From: Triatoma infestans
Taxonomy: Eukaryota; Arthropoda; Insecta; Hemiptera; Reduviidae
Length of the DNA: 64,000 nt
Reading direction: 5' to 3'
NCBI GenBank assembly: GCA_011037195.1
Contig: JAAEAF010002565.1
Span: 39,506-103,505 of the forward strand
Under the pieces are notes generated by a model. That model was not told where the DNA came from, searched no databases, and saw nothing but the letters and a program-made list of their open reading frames with translations. Of the stretch, positions 45,416 through 55,273 are shown one piece after another (position 1 is the first letter of the stretch; every line of letters begins with the position of its first letter). A program made the position numbers and the translations under genes.

Positions 45416-48400
45416 TTAAATTTTTGCCTTTCTTGGCCGTAGATTCATTTTATGTGTGTTTGTAGGTTTTTGTCGTAGATGTGCTTTTTTAATTTTGCTT
45501 AGATGTACTAATTTTCTTTCATTATCATTTAAGGTAATTAGTGCAGTCTGGTTGGAAAATATTTTGTAAATTTGGTACGGGCCATGATATTTTTTTGTGA
45601 ATTTTCCTGTTGAAGTAAAATGTTTTAAATAAACATGGTCGCCTATGCTGAATTTTTGTGGTGAAGTGTTTTTGTTATAGTATTTTTGTCTGATTTGTTT
45701 CGCTTTTTCATTGTTGAGTTTGGCTTGTTTGTGTACTGTTTGAATTTTGTCGTGTAGGCATTTAGTATGTGTGTTGAAGTTTTGTGTGATGTGTGATGGA
45801 TAATTCAGCACCCATGGAAATTTAAATTTTGTACCAAAAACAAGTTCATGGGGGGTAAAGTTTGTGGATACATTTTTTGTAGAGTTGTGGGCTGTCTTAA
45901 TTAATGGCAGGTAATTATGCCAATTTTTGTCACTTTGGACATAGTGGGATATGTTATTGGCGATGTCTCTATGGATTCTTTCTAATCGTCCATTTGACGC
46001 AGGGTGGTATGGCGTCGTGCACACTTTTTTAATTTTTAACAGTGCACAGATTTGGAGTAAAATGGTGGACGTGAAATTGGTACCCAAATCTGTGAGTAGG
46101 TACTTTGGCGTGCCGTATCTGGTGAAGATATGGTTAACAATAATTTGAGCAATAGTCTCCGCTTTTTGGTTCGTAATTGGAAACATTTCCAAATAGCGGG
46201 AATATTGACAAATTATTGTTAATATGTATTTGTATTCTTCGCCTGTTAGAATATTTGTTGATGGCTCTAGCGGTCCAACAACATCAATTGAAATAGCTTG
46301 CCAAACATTAGTTGGCTCGCTAAATGTGCCTATTGGTGGTTTATAGGCGTTGTCGGTTTTTCTAGTGGCGCAACTATGACACGTCTTGACATAGTTCTCC
46401 ACGTCTTTGGTCATGTCAGGCCAGGAGAATTGAGTTTTTATGCGGTCATATGTTTTTTGTCTGCCATAATGACCAGACAATGGGTTGTCATGATACAGCT
46501 GTAAAACTGTATCACGCATTTTGCTTGGAACAAGGATGTTGTTGTCCAGCACATTGATTAGAAGGCCTGAATCATTTAATGCATAATTTTTTGATTGGGC
46601 TAGACGTCGGCATTGCTCATCTTCAGCTTGCTGCTGAGCTATTTCTAATAAGTCGATGGTTGGGTAATATTCTGGGGATATATCGGTGTTGATGCAGCCT
46701 ATATATCTACTTAACGCATCTGCATGAGCGATGTTTTTACCCGATCTGTGTTCGATGTAGAAGTCGAACTCACTTAATTTCAGTGACCATCTGTACAATT
46801 TCGAATGCGGGTCTTTTAAATTTTGAAGCCACTGCAGAGCTGAGTGGTCAGTTATTATTTTGAATTTGTAGCCGAAAATGATATATCTGTACTGTTTACA
46901 GCCAAAGAGAATGGCTAACAGTTCTCTTTCCGTAGTGCAGAGTCTTGTTTCAGTTTCAGACAGTACGCGGGATGAAAAGGCTATTGGACGTTCTTCGCCG
47001 TTTATTTGTTGGCTTAGAATTGCAGATATGCCAACGTTGCTCGCGTCCGTAGTCAATATGAATTCGTAATTATAATTGGGGTATGCCAGAATCGGTGGAG
47101 AAATCAATTTTTGTTTTAGAATTTGAAATGCCGATGAACATTGAGAAGACCATACAAACTTGGTATTTTTCTTTGTTAAGTCTGTAAGGGGCTTGGCTAT
47201 TTCCGAGAAATTATGAATGAATTTTCTGTAAAAACCTATAAATCCTAAAAATGCTCTGACGTCTTTTAATTTTTTCGGAATTGGATAGGTTTCTACAGCT
47301 TTTAACTTCTCGTGATCTGGAGAAATGCCTTTTTTGCTCAATGTATAGCCTAAATATTTGCATTCTTCTTTGAAGAAGGTACATTTATTTAGGTCTATAC
47401 AAAGATTGCCCTTCTGTAATTGTGTGAGAATTTTTTGTGTAGATGTTAAATGTTCATGAAATGTTTTGCCGTGAAAAATTAATATGTCGTCAATGAATGT
47501 GTGGCATATGTCACCCGTGTAACCCGATAATAGTTTATCCATTAAACGCTGATATGATCCGCTCGCGTTCTTCAGACCGAACGGAACAGATAAGAATTTG
47601 TATGTGCCGAATTGTGTTATGAATGTTGTTTTGTCTTGTGATGATTTGTCAAGTCTAATGGAGTGGAATGCGTTTGAGATGTCGAGTGTTGTGAAGTATG
47701 TTGTGTCATGTAATGTTGATAATATGTGTTGAATGTCTGGAAGAGGATAAATTTCAGATGTGGTGATTGCGTTTAATTTACGTAAATCAACCACGTATCT
47801 GTACTGTTTGCGTAACTGGGTGATGTCGTTTGGATCAACTTTTGTGTGATCCGCAGACTTCTTTTTAACAAGAATCACGGGATGCGCCCAGTTACTCGTC
47901 GATGGTTCAATTATTCCTCTATCCAGATTATCTTGTATTAGTGCTTTCAGTATGGGGGCTTCTGAATGTGATAGTTTGTAAGGTCGACTGTGTACAGGCG
48001 GATGATTTTGTGTGTCTATGTGGTGTGTAATATCTGTAAATTTTGTTTTGTAATCTTTATCATGAGTGAATGTGTCATAAAATGGAGAAAATGTTTCAAC
48101 AATTTTGTCTGCTTGTTGTGGAGAGAGATGAGTGAGTTTCTGGCGTAACTGTTGTTGAAAGGCTTGTAATTGTGTTTTTTGTTCGTGCGAGAGTTGTTGA
48201 ATAGAATTTATGGTATGTTTGTTTGATGAGTTGTACGTCTCAGGGTTGTATTGAATGTGTGCTATTGGAAAATGTTTCGTGATGCAGATTTCATGTTGTG
48301 TTGTATTTATTAATGTTATGGCACAAGCATTGTTATGTACGTTAGTCAGTGTGTGGGTTAAGTAAATTCCAGTAGGTAGACTGTCATGTTGTGTCAATAG

Positions 48401-48958
48401 TATGGAACCGTCTGGAATTTTTGTATGTAGCGTGTAAGTATTGACGATGTGTGATCGTGCAGGAATTTTGATTTTGTGTCTGGTTGATAATGTTTCTGGT
48501 AAAGTTGTGTTTTGAATGTTGTTAATTTGTGATGTTGTGTTGTCTGTTAAGAATGGAATGACTGTTTTGTTTATGATTATGTTTGAGTTTTTGAAATTAA
48601 TAATGGCTTGAAATTTTGTTAGTAGGTCTCTCCCAATGATCATTTCAAATTCATTTTTCAGTTGGGACACTATGAATTTACCTTGAATTTTTGTGTTTTG
48701 GCCTATGGATAATTGAATGTTTGACAGACCATAATTGGGAATAATCTGGTTTGTGATCGATTTTAAAATGATACCAGATTTTTCGGGCCTCGATTTGACG
48801 TGACTGGCATCTATGAGCGAGTGTGAAGCACCCGGGTCGATCAGAGCTTTAACTGTTTTGTTTTTAATTTGGACGTTGATTAATAAATTATTTGAATCGT
48901 TGAGTGCCGGGATCAAGACCGTGGTAGCCGTTCGTGAAAACGGCTGAGCGCCTAATCG
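45416..48958 (-). CDS. Gypsy pol polyprotein (protease-RT-RNase H-integrase)
   Basis: The intact frame encodes about 1180 residues after a -1 shift from gag. Numbered from the TTG at 48916 (1166 residues): retropepsin with ALIDPGA (Asp27; Pro replaces the usual Ser/Thr of D-S/T-G); reverse transcriptase with LDIS (Asp412) and catalytic FIDD (476-477); RNase H with TTDAS (Asp624), ERE (663-665) and Asp690; integrase zinc finger His809, His816, Cys846, Cys849; catalytic core Asp878, Asp943, Glu979; and a GPY module at 1112. There is no chromodomain. No in-frame ATG begins it, so expression by frameshifting is expected. It copies the element RNA into DNA and inserts it in the nucleus. Confidence 0.96.
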   Translation of the reverse strand, partial: RLGAQPFSRTATTVLIPALNDSNNLLINVQIKNKTVKALIDPGASHSLIDASHVKSRPEKSGIILKSITNQIIPNYGLSNIQLSIGQNTKIQGKFIVSQLKNEFEMIIGRDLLTKFQAIINFKNSNIIINKTVIPFLTDNTTSQINNIQNTTLPETLSTRHKIKIPARSHIVNTYTLHTKIPDGSILLTQHDSLPTGIYLTHTLTNVHNNACAITLINTTQHEICITKHFPIAHIQYNPETYNSSNKHTINSIQQLSHEQKTQLQAFQQQLRQKLTHLSPQQADKIVETFSPFYDTFTHDKDYKTKFTDITHHIDTQNHPPVHSRPYKLSHSEAPILKALIQDNLDRGIIEPSTSNWAHPVILVKKKSADHTKVDPNDITQLRKQYRYVVDLRKLNAITTSEIYPLPDIQHILSTLHDTTYFTTLDISNAFHSIRLDKSSQDKTTFITQFGTYKFLSVPFGLKNASGSYQRLMDKLLSGYTGDICHTFIDDILIFHGKTFHEHLTSTQKILTQLQKGNLCIDLNKCTFFKEECKYLGYTLSKKGISPDHEKLKAVETYPIPKKLKDVRAFLGFIGFYRKFIHNFSEIAKPLTDLTKKNTKFVWSSQCSSAFQILKQKLISPPILAYPNYNYEFILTTDASNVGISAILSQQINGEERPIAFSSRVLSETETRLCTTERELLAILFGCKQYRYIIFGYKFKIITDHSALQWLQNLKDPHSKLYRWSLKLSEFDFYIEHRSGKNIAHADALSRYIGCINTDISPEYYPTIDLLEIAQQQAEDEQCRRLAQSKNYALNDSGLLINVLDNNILVPSKMRDTVLQLYHDNPLSGHYGRQKTYDRIKTQFSWPDMTKDVENYVKTCHSCATRKTDNAYKPPIGTFSEPTNVWQAISIDVVGPLEPSTNILTGEEYKYILTIICQYSRYLEMFPITNQKAETIAQIIVNHIFTRYGTPKYLLTDLGTNFTSTILLQICALLKIKKVCTTPYHPASNGRLERIHRDIANNISHYVQSDKNWHNYLPLIKTAHNSTKNVSTNFTPHELVFGTKFKFPWVLNYPSHITQNFNTHTKCLHDKIQTVHKQAKLNNEKAKQIRQKYYNKNTSPQKFSIGDHVYLKHFTSTGKFTKKYHGPYQIYKIFSNQTALITLNDNERKLVHLSKIKKAHLRQKPTNTHKMNLRPRKAKI

Positions 48959-48964
48959 TTTTTT
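48926..48964 (-). promoter_or_regulatory. -1 ribosomal frameshift signal at gag/pol junction
   Basis: Minus strand: slippery heptamer A-AAA-AAC (plus 48958-48964) in exactly the zero-frame phase required, two codons before the gag stop (48952-48954). Twelve bases later comes a perfect 7-bp stem AGCCGTT/AACGGCT (plus 48939-48945 and 48926-48932) with a 6-base loop. A -1 slip leads straight into the open pol frame (CGA TTA GGC...), which is closed by TAA just upstream of the heptamer. The spacer is somewhat longer than the usual 5-9 bases. Confidence 0.82.
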
Positions 48965-50190
48965 GCATTATTAAACCAGCATGCCTTTGCAGTAGGCCCT
49001 CGTTTTTCGCATATCTGGCATGTTGGCGGAACCCATCTATTCGTCGTATTGCCAGTATTAAATTTGTTATTATTATTATTGCTGTTATTATTACTATTAT
49101 TATTATTGTTGGGCATTTGTTTTTTGAAATAGGGCCTACTTTGCCTGAAGGTACGATGGTCTGGCTTAAATTGTGGCTTTTTGCCAAAATTAGTGCGCGC
49201 TTGTTTATTATTATTAAAATTATTATTTTTGTTGTTGCAGTCGCGGTTCCAGTGGTTGCCTTGACAAAATTTACAAGGCGAAGGTGGTTTAGAAATAGAA
49301 ACTCGCCTTCTTTTATTTTTCACGACTTGAAATTTTTGTGTGCATTCCGAGTTCCAATGGACGCCGGAACAATGTTTGCATGGCGATGGCGGTTTGTCAG
49401 AAGACTGTATTGGCGAATCTACCTTTTTAATGGCAAATATCGAACCTTGAGGTTCTGCACTTTGTATGTCCCTGAGGGCTGTTGCATAAGTTTGAGCCTC
49501 ATCAAGGTTTTTGGGGAGTTTAATTTGGACTTGGGCCTTCATGGAACTTGGAAGTGATTTTATGAAGGCGTCCGTTGTTAGCCGCTCAACTAGATTTTGT
49601 AACGTTTGTAACGGGGTTTGTTGAGCTTTGAATAAGAGAGATGTGGCAATGTGCTTTATTCTGTCAGCAAAAGCTTCCAGAGTTTCTGATGGATTTTGTT
49701 GCAAGCTCGTTATTTGCTGCAACAATACCACGGGCGTTTTTTCTTTTTTAAATCTGGCAATTAGACTTTCCGTTGCTAGTCGGTATGTTAAAATGACGTT
49801 ATCATTTGTACACTGCGTTTTAAAAGTGTCAAAGAAAATTTTTGCCGCACCCGTTAATTTTAAAATTAGGATTTCCAGTTTGTCGGCTTCTGACCATCCC
49901 AAAATCGCACTATAATTATTAATTTGGTCTATGAAGGAATTTATGTCGCTATTATGGGAACCGTCGAAAACTGGTAAATTATTTATCATTTGCAAGTTCC
50001 GGATGTTTACGGGATTTGGAGCGTTGCACTTGTTTAGAAGGTACGCGATTGCTTCATCAGCAGATTTTTGTTGGCCATCGATTGTGTAGGTAGACATGAT
50101 TTTTGATAGTCTTTCTTTTAAAATTAACAAATTGCCACCTGTGGAAAGATTATGTTGTTTTAATTTTTGAATAATTTCGGCTCTTTTCAT
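48952..50190 (-). CDS. Gypsy gag polyprotein with SAP-like N-terminus
   Basis: 412 residues, first ATG at 50190, about 180 bases inside the 5' LTR edge. Residues 1-31 (LKQHNLSTGGNLLILKERL) resemble a SAP domain, a helix-turn-helix DNA-binding motif. Residues about 60-240 form the retrotransposon capsid domain. Two knuckles have spacing C-x2-C-x3-H-x4-C (271-283 and 306-318). A third cluster C391-C394-P399-C404 has Pro where His is expected. An Asn-rich linker lies at 361-375. Gag packages element RNA into virus-like particles. It ends TAG right after the slippery site. Confidence 0.95.
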   Translation of the reverse strand: MKRAEIIQKLKQHNLSTGGNLLILKERLSKIMSTYTIDGQQKSADEAIAYLLNKCNAPNPVNIRNLQMINNLPVFDGSHNSDINSFIDQINNYSAILGWSEADKLEILILKLTGAAKIFFDTFKTQCTNDNVILTYRLATESLIARFKKEKTPVVLLQQITSLQQNPSETLEAFADRIKHIATSLLFKAQQTPLQTLQNLVERLTTDAFIKSLPSSMKAQVQIKLPKNLDEAQTYATALRDIQSAEPQGSIFAIKKVDSPIQSSDKPPSPCKHCSGVHWNSECTQKFQVVKNKRRRVSISKPPSPCKFCQGNHWNRDCNNKNNNFNNNKQARTNFGKKPQFKPDHRTFRQSRPYFKKQMPNNNNNSNNNSNNNNNKFNTGNTTNRWVPPTCQICEKRGPTAKACWFNNAKND

Positions 50191-50357
50191 AAAAATGAAG
50201 TCGAAATTTTTAAAAATATGAAATATACAAATAGATGTAACAAAAAATAGCGGAAATAAAATATTTAAAAGTGTAAAACTAAAATGAATAATAATTAAAA
50301 AAAAATAATAGAAATTTATATCTTACCTTTTAATGAGAAATGGCTGGGTTTCGATAG
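50191..50357 (-). other. 5' untranslated leader of Gypsy element
   Basis: AT-rich leader between the primer site and the gag ATG, with several A-runs and no upstream ORF of note. Confidence 0.7.
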
Positions 50358-50368
50358 CGCTGCCACCA
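50358..50368 (-). promoter_or_regulatory. Primer binding site (tRNA-Leu type)
   Basis: Minus strand TGGTGGCAGCG one base inside the 5' LTR. It is complementary to CGCTGCCACCA, the 3' end (with CCA) of common eukaryotic tRNA-Leu isoacceptors as I recall them. Eleven matches; downstream bases were not verified against a host tRNA. Confidence 0.75.
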
Positions 50369-50369
50369 A

Positions 50370-50710
50370 TGTAATGGTTGTAGGAGGAGATGTTGGTTGT
50401 AGATATTGATGGATAAATAACACCTCAATATCGGTATAAGATATATAATTGATATATATGTATATGACTGACTGCCAAGGACTATATACTTAACACTACA
50501 AGAACAGAACAGACTGACTGACGTGGCTAAACGATATGTACAATTCAAGTGTAGACTGTGAACAGAATATCCCTTTTTGACTCTGTCTCTCGTATATATA
50601 TCCAACTGGCCTCTCTTCTCCTCTCTCTCGAGAGGGGCTCTTTCTCTCTGATGCGTGGTGGGGGTTCACTCGCTAGTGTGGATGAGTGGTGGGGGTTCAC
50701 TACCCCTACA
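50370..50710 (-). repeat. 5' LTR of Gypsy element
   Basis: 341 bp with TG...CA ends. It carries the promoter for element transcription. It is nearly identical to the 3' LTR, with no rearrangement. Confidence 0.95.
50592..50602 (-). promoter_or_regulatory. TATA-like box in 5' LTR
   Basis: Minus strand GGATATATATAC inside the first third of the LTR in element orientation, a plausible Pol II core promoter. The same motif is in the 3' LTR near 42043-42053. Confidence 0.45.
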
Positions 50711-50714
50711 ACAT

Positions 50715-51375
50715 TTATATATAGTAGATGACAAAAACATAAAAAAAGTTGAAGACATTATCTCTGCTTGATTTGTTGATTTTTGGAAAATCATTTACTT
50801 TGAAAATCAGAAACAGGCCAAAAGCAAGTTATGACGAAATAAGTTCTCATTTAAACAAAGGTTCTAAAAAAAAAAAAAAAAAAAAAAAAAATTTAAATAA
50901 ATCTGGTGTGAAACACTCACATGGTTTTAGATCTAACTGCTCCTAATGCCATTATATAAATTTGATCATTTATCGTGACATAAATGTAAAACTGGTGGGA
51001 AGACAAATGACTAACATACCAATAAAGAAGTGTTAATATTGTAGTCCAGAAGAGTGCGCAGTAACACCAAACCAACAGACATATTTGAAGTTTCCGCAAT
51101 ACTATCTAAAATCATTAATTTTTTGTTTTGTATCGAAAACAAAAATGATGTTATATATATATATATATATATAATACAAAGTTTAAAGAAAATTATCGGA
51201 GCTATTTGCGAGTAAATCGTGAAAAAGTAAATAAAAATTACCCAGTAAAATCGTGTAATTTCTTTCGGTTGATGGATTTTGACCGACAACTCATGTCAGA
51301 TGCGGTGGTAATATGGTAAACCTAAATGGAATACCAAGTTTAGCTTTCTGCCGCTTTTCGTTTTTGAGATACGGT
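50715..51375. other. AT-rich region with DR-1-type terminus
   Basis: A-run at about 50867-50890. TCTGGTGTGAAACACTCAC near 50902 matches, inverted, sequence near 28690 and 23480, and the copy near 53028. (AT)n at about 51153-51171. No gene. Confidence 0.5.
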
Positions 51376-51388
51376 GATCACATACATA

Positions 51389-51810
51389 TAGATTAGTTGT
51401 AGGGGATTATCGCACTGCGACCTGAAAGATGTCAGTCTCCAAGCAGTGTTCTCTAGCTGCAGACAACGCTGTTCATCACCTATCAGTGAGCTGTAGAGGC
51501 TCCTAGGAAGAGAAAATTTAAGAGCAGCATGCTGGATTCGAACCCGGGACCTCCGCGATACTAGTCCAGCGAGCTAACACTGAGCTAATCCTTTCCTTCT
51601 CCCTTAGCTTACGCCAATTAACTAAAAACGGAGACTCTAGTTTGTGTACTGTGTTTATCCTTGTCTGTAAAGTGTAGAGTATATGTAGTTCTGACGAAGT
51701 GCATGGAGTTGTGTACGGTTCTGACGAAGTGCATGGAGTACTGAGCTGTGGTAACCCAAGAGGTCGCTACTCCCCAAGTAACTGCATGCACAGATACCCC
51801 TTGCGGGCAT
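51389..51810 (-). mobile_element. tRNA-headed composite SINE
   Basis: Flanked by GATCACATACATA (51376-51388) and GATCACACACATA (51811-51823), a 13-bp target duplication with one mismatch. Minus strand: leader from GCCCGCAAGGGG, a small tandem duplication with CTCCATGCACTTCGTCAG, A box TTAGCTCAGTG, B box GGTTCGAATCC (plus about 51535-51590), body AGAGAACACTGCTTGG, end ATAATCCCCTAC. About 35 bp present in the other copies is missing near 51430. Confidence 0.88.
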
Positions 51811-51823
51811 GATCACACACATA

Positions 51824-53089
51824 CTCACAAATACATATACACCGCACACACACACACACATACCTTGAAAATTTGGCACTGTTACAGCAGAGAAAGAGAA
51901 ACAAAATCCAGGCACTCTCTTGAACTGGAGTGGGAGAAACTATATAAATACAGCGACGGGACACAGAGGATATAGTTCAAATTAGTTCAGAAGATAGTTC
52001 ACCAGTCACAACGTGTCATTACCCCCTTCCACTCTAAATCTACCATCTTTACTGTAAAGTCCAGGCAGTCAATGAAACTCATCATTATATTACAGTGTTA
52101 ACCAAGTCTTACTTAACTCATCAAATCAAACAAATTCTCTCCATCCAACTCATCCATTACAGCACGTTCGCAATACTTGCTCTTACTAGGAGTAAGAGAA
52201 CATACAAATTTACAGAACATTAAATTTAAGAATATACTGACTTTTCTACAGAGTTTAAAAATTAAATTGTTAGGTTCCGCACACTAATGCTCCCCTTAGT
52301 TCCTTCTGGGGAACATTTAACATCTAATCGATGAAGACTTAATTATTTTACCTTAATTATTGCTAAATGTTGTACTCTAGGTAGAGATATATATACGTAC
52401 GAAGTGAAAGGATGTGTTTCTGATGATGAATGATTACTATAAACGAGGCTTATAAAATGAACAAGCTGTACACACGCGCACACGGGGTATTAACAGGACC
52501 AAAAAGCTTAACATCCAGAACACGCTGTAACCGACACAATGACTGAACGTTTTATTAGTGGCGGCTCAGCGTTTAATAGAGCAGTGTGAGTGATGGTACA
52601 GTTAAACAAAAACAAAACTTTGTGTGTTGGTTGCTAGTCCGGGTAAGCTTTGTGTACCACACTGTGCTCTTTCCTGCGGCCTCTGCTTCTTCTTCTGTTT
52701 CTTCTTCGCCCTTCGATGTTCTTCTTCTCTTGTTGCCATGGTCTTGTCTTTAGAGGAGAAGGGAAGCAGTCACGTTCAAATGTGTGTGTCTCTCTCTCTC
52801 TCTTTCACTCCTCTCTCACTTTCCCCTCTCCACCTTACCGACTTGTTCTACCATCCAACAAACTGTGGTTTTACTAATGGCCTAAGTTTGACTGTCAGAC
52901 TTCAACCGTAGAAGAGAATACTACACAGGAAAATGGAGCAAACCGAGCAAGAATCTACTACTGAACATATTTTATAGATAAAGATTTGGTTTCTCATTCA
53001 CCTCCTCATTATTCTAACAAAAAAAAAAAATCTGATGTGAAACACTCATACGATTTTCTAATACTAGAATAATTAGGATTTTAATCGAC
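51824..53089. other. Region without recognised gene
   Basis: CA-rich run at 51840-51860; GAGTAAGAG-type DR-1 head near 52185-52200; pyrimidine-rich stretch 52675-52830 with (CT)n at about 52787-52803. The frames at 52624-52911 follow this low-complexity tract and are not supported as genes. 52220-52620 unassigned. Confidence 0.5.
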
Positions 53090-53580
53090 AAATTTTTTTC
53101 TAAACTTAAAATAAACATACTTTATTAGTTACCCGTAACTAATTTGGGAGGTTAAGAGGGCTTTAAATCGCAGGCAGTTGAATGTGCCTGCACTGTATGT
53201 AAATCACATTACAGCGATACTTACAAACACAGAAATGCAATTTAGAGATAAACATTCCCCTACTTTTACAACCCTCAAAAGTCCCAAGTTTAAAGAAAAT
53301 CCTTAGAGGCATTTTAGAAAATTCTAAAAAAAAACTTCAGAATCTATTGTGTAAATTCTCGCACTTCCGGTTAACCGTCAATCTTTAAACTGGAAATTCT
53401 ATCAATGCATTTAATATAAATAACTTAATATTTATATAGGTGATAAAACCGTAAGTTGCACAGATGCTTAACACATTGCTGTTTGCCTAACAACCTTAAC
53501 CAAAAATCAATTTTCAAGGTAAAGTTGCGAATGAAAGTGGAGTTATCATTATTATTTGCATTGCTAGAAAAAGATTGATC
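53090..53580 (-). repeat. DR-1-like distal modules, inverted
   Basis: GCACTTCCGGTTAACCG near 53359 and a second, weaker module near 53590 (GAGCTTCCGG), read on the minus strand as the DR-1 distal modules. No head found. Confidence 0.5.
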
Positions 53581-54369
53581 AAGTCTGAGCTTCCGGCAAT
53601 TTTTTTATTTGTACACGAAACACAAACATACACACAAACATACATAAATATACGAATATCTTTTGTTAAAAATATGTTTTTCGTATTTGACTAACCTCAA
53701 AATTTTAAGCGAAAACACAGTTTGGAAAAACTGACATGATCGCATTATTTCCTCTGATGGCAGTAAGAGTAAATAAAAACTTCTCTTATTAATAAAAAAT
53801 ATTAAATATAAAAACAATTTATAAATCCTATAAAGAGGGTCTATTTAATTAAATCGTAAAATCTCTTGGAAACTTTCTAAAATATCTGACTAAAATTTTT
53901 GTCTTGTACATTAAGAACAAATTATATTGTGCATCATTTGAAGTTTTTTATTAATAATTGAAGAACAAACAAAAGAGTATGAAACCTGTCAAGAACAGTA
54001 CTATTTATTTAATAAATAGAAATTAGATTTAAGTTTCAATTAAGTTATTTCTCTGAAGCAATTGTGTGCTTAGACTAGGTAGTTCGGACCGCACAAAAGA
54101 ATTGTTGCGTTTTTTTGGGGATGTAAAGTTCCTAAGAAATTGCTAATCATAAAAAAATTGTTGTTGAGTATTGATTCAATTTTAGTGGCGACACTACGCT
54201 GAAGATGCCTTTGGTGATATGGAAGAATGGTCGGTTTTATAACCATCCATTGAGGTTGTCTTAACCCGAACACTTACGAAAAGTTTTTTACATGACAATC
54301 ACTACGTCAAAGCCTGAAGATTGAAATATAAGTGCTTTAGGTTTTGGCTAAATATAGGATTCTAATTGG
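53581..54369. other. AT-rich region without recognised gene
   Basis: No domain-bearing frame. Short CA-rich run near 53617-53645. Nothing else recognised. Confidence 0.45.
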
Positions 54370-54720
54370 GTTGGGTTTGATGTAGTGGTTATAAGCATGG
54401 ACATGTAACTGGGAGGTCCCCAGTATGAGTCCCGCGTAAAATTGCTAAATTTCTAGTAGTTTAAAAAATGTTTACAGTAATGTATATATGCTTACAGGAT
54501 GATTCCTAAGTTTTATTTTGAAAGTAACTGCCACATTGTTAGACCGAACAGGGACAAATAGGACAGAGATCCTCCTCTGCAAGGCAACTCGGTCTGGTAT
54601 GGGTGTATGAGGGCAGGCCTAAAGTTAAGATTAAGGGAAGTACGCCACAGCCTTTCAGGCCGAAGTTGTGGCGTTGCGACTCTGCGCTAAGGTAACATAA
54701 CCTTTGATGAGTATACCAGT
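54370..54720 (+). mobile_element. Possible third SINE type (tRNA-like head)
   Basis: TGATGTAGTGG (54378-54388) resembles a Pol III A box, and CAGTATGAGTCCC (54421-54433) a B box with two changes, at tRNA-like spacing, separated by GGAGGTCCC. A GC-richer segment (54545-54705) with CAAGGCAACTCGGTC follows. The body differs from the other SINEs. No target duplication was found, so this is tentative. Confidence 0.4.
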
Positions 54721-54855
54721 AGGTTTTATTTTAAAATACAGTTTCTATCAAGCAGTGTACTGGTGTATATTCTGTAACACATCACACTAACTATCTACGT
54801 ATCTAAAAATCAAACAGCCTGGCCGGAATGGTTATCCCCTCAATCTATCTAATGG

Positions 54856-54887
<32 letters not shown>

Positions 54888-55264
54888 TCATATCTATAGT
54901 CTTTCTCCCATTAATAAGGCAGAGATTGGAGGGTAGGAGACTGGTCATATACTGCCTGCAGGCACTCTCTTCACACCAAATAGTCTCAAGACTGGTGTGG
55001 GACCTTGGTGTTAGAGGTTAAGATGTTTGGCCAGGTATACTTACACAATGTAAGGTTTATTGAACTGAGCACAAAATATAAGTTTATTATTGGCCATGAA
55101 TCAAACCAAAATATAACTAAAATAAATTAAAACATTAGGCTCTAAAAATTCTAAATGTTATGAAATTTTACAAGTTCTTTTATTTATGCTACAATAATTA
55201 ATAAATCAAATTTTAAGCCTCAAATATTCTTCTAGTTTAATCTCATAATCTATTGAGTTGTTAC
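54721..55264. other. AT-rich region with CTAT microsatellite
   Basis: (CTAT)n at about 54853-54888, otherwise unassigned. Confidence 0.6.
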
Positions 55265-55273
55265 AGGTTGTTG

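Larger units (their letters stand above)
41821..50710 (-). mobile_element. Complete Ty3/Gypsy LTR retrotransposon
   Basis: An 8.89-kb element on the minus strand: 5' LTR 50370-50710, primer site, gag, pol, a long 3' non-coding region, purine tract, 3' LTR 41821-42161. Pol order is protease, RT, RNase H, integrase, which defines Ty3/Gypsy. No chromodomain and no envelope ORF are seen. Both main ORFs are intact and the LTRs differ at only 5 substitutions and 2 single-base indels, so the insertion is young and the element may be competent. All hallmark signals and a 4-bp target duplication are present. Confidence 0.97.

Noticed and set aside
48934..49557. 207-codon plus-strand ORF antisense to gag
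   Set aside because: Shadow of the intact gag frame. It has no domain and reads through the antisense of the Asn-rich linker as Ile/Val repeats.
52624..52911. 95-codon ORF with a hydrophobic N-terminus
   Set aside because: Follows a pyrimidine-rich low-complexity tract; Phe/Leu/Ser bias explains the apparent membrane segment.
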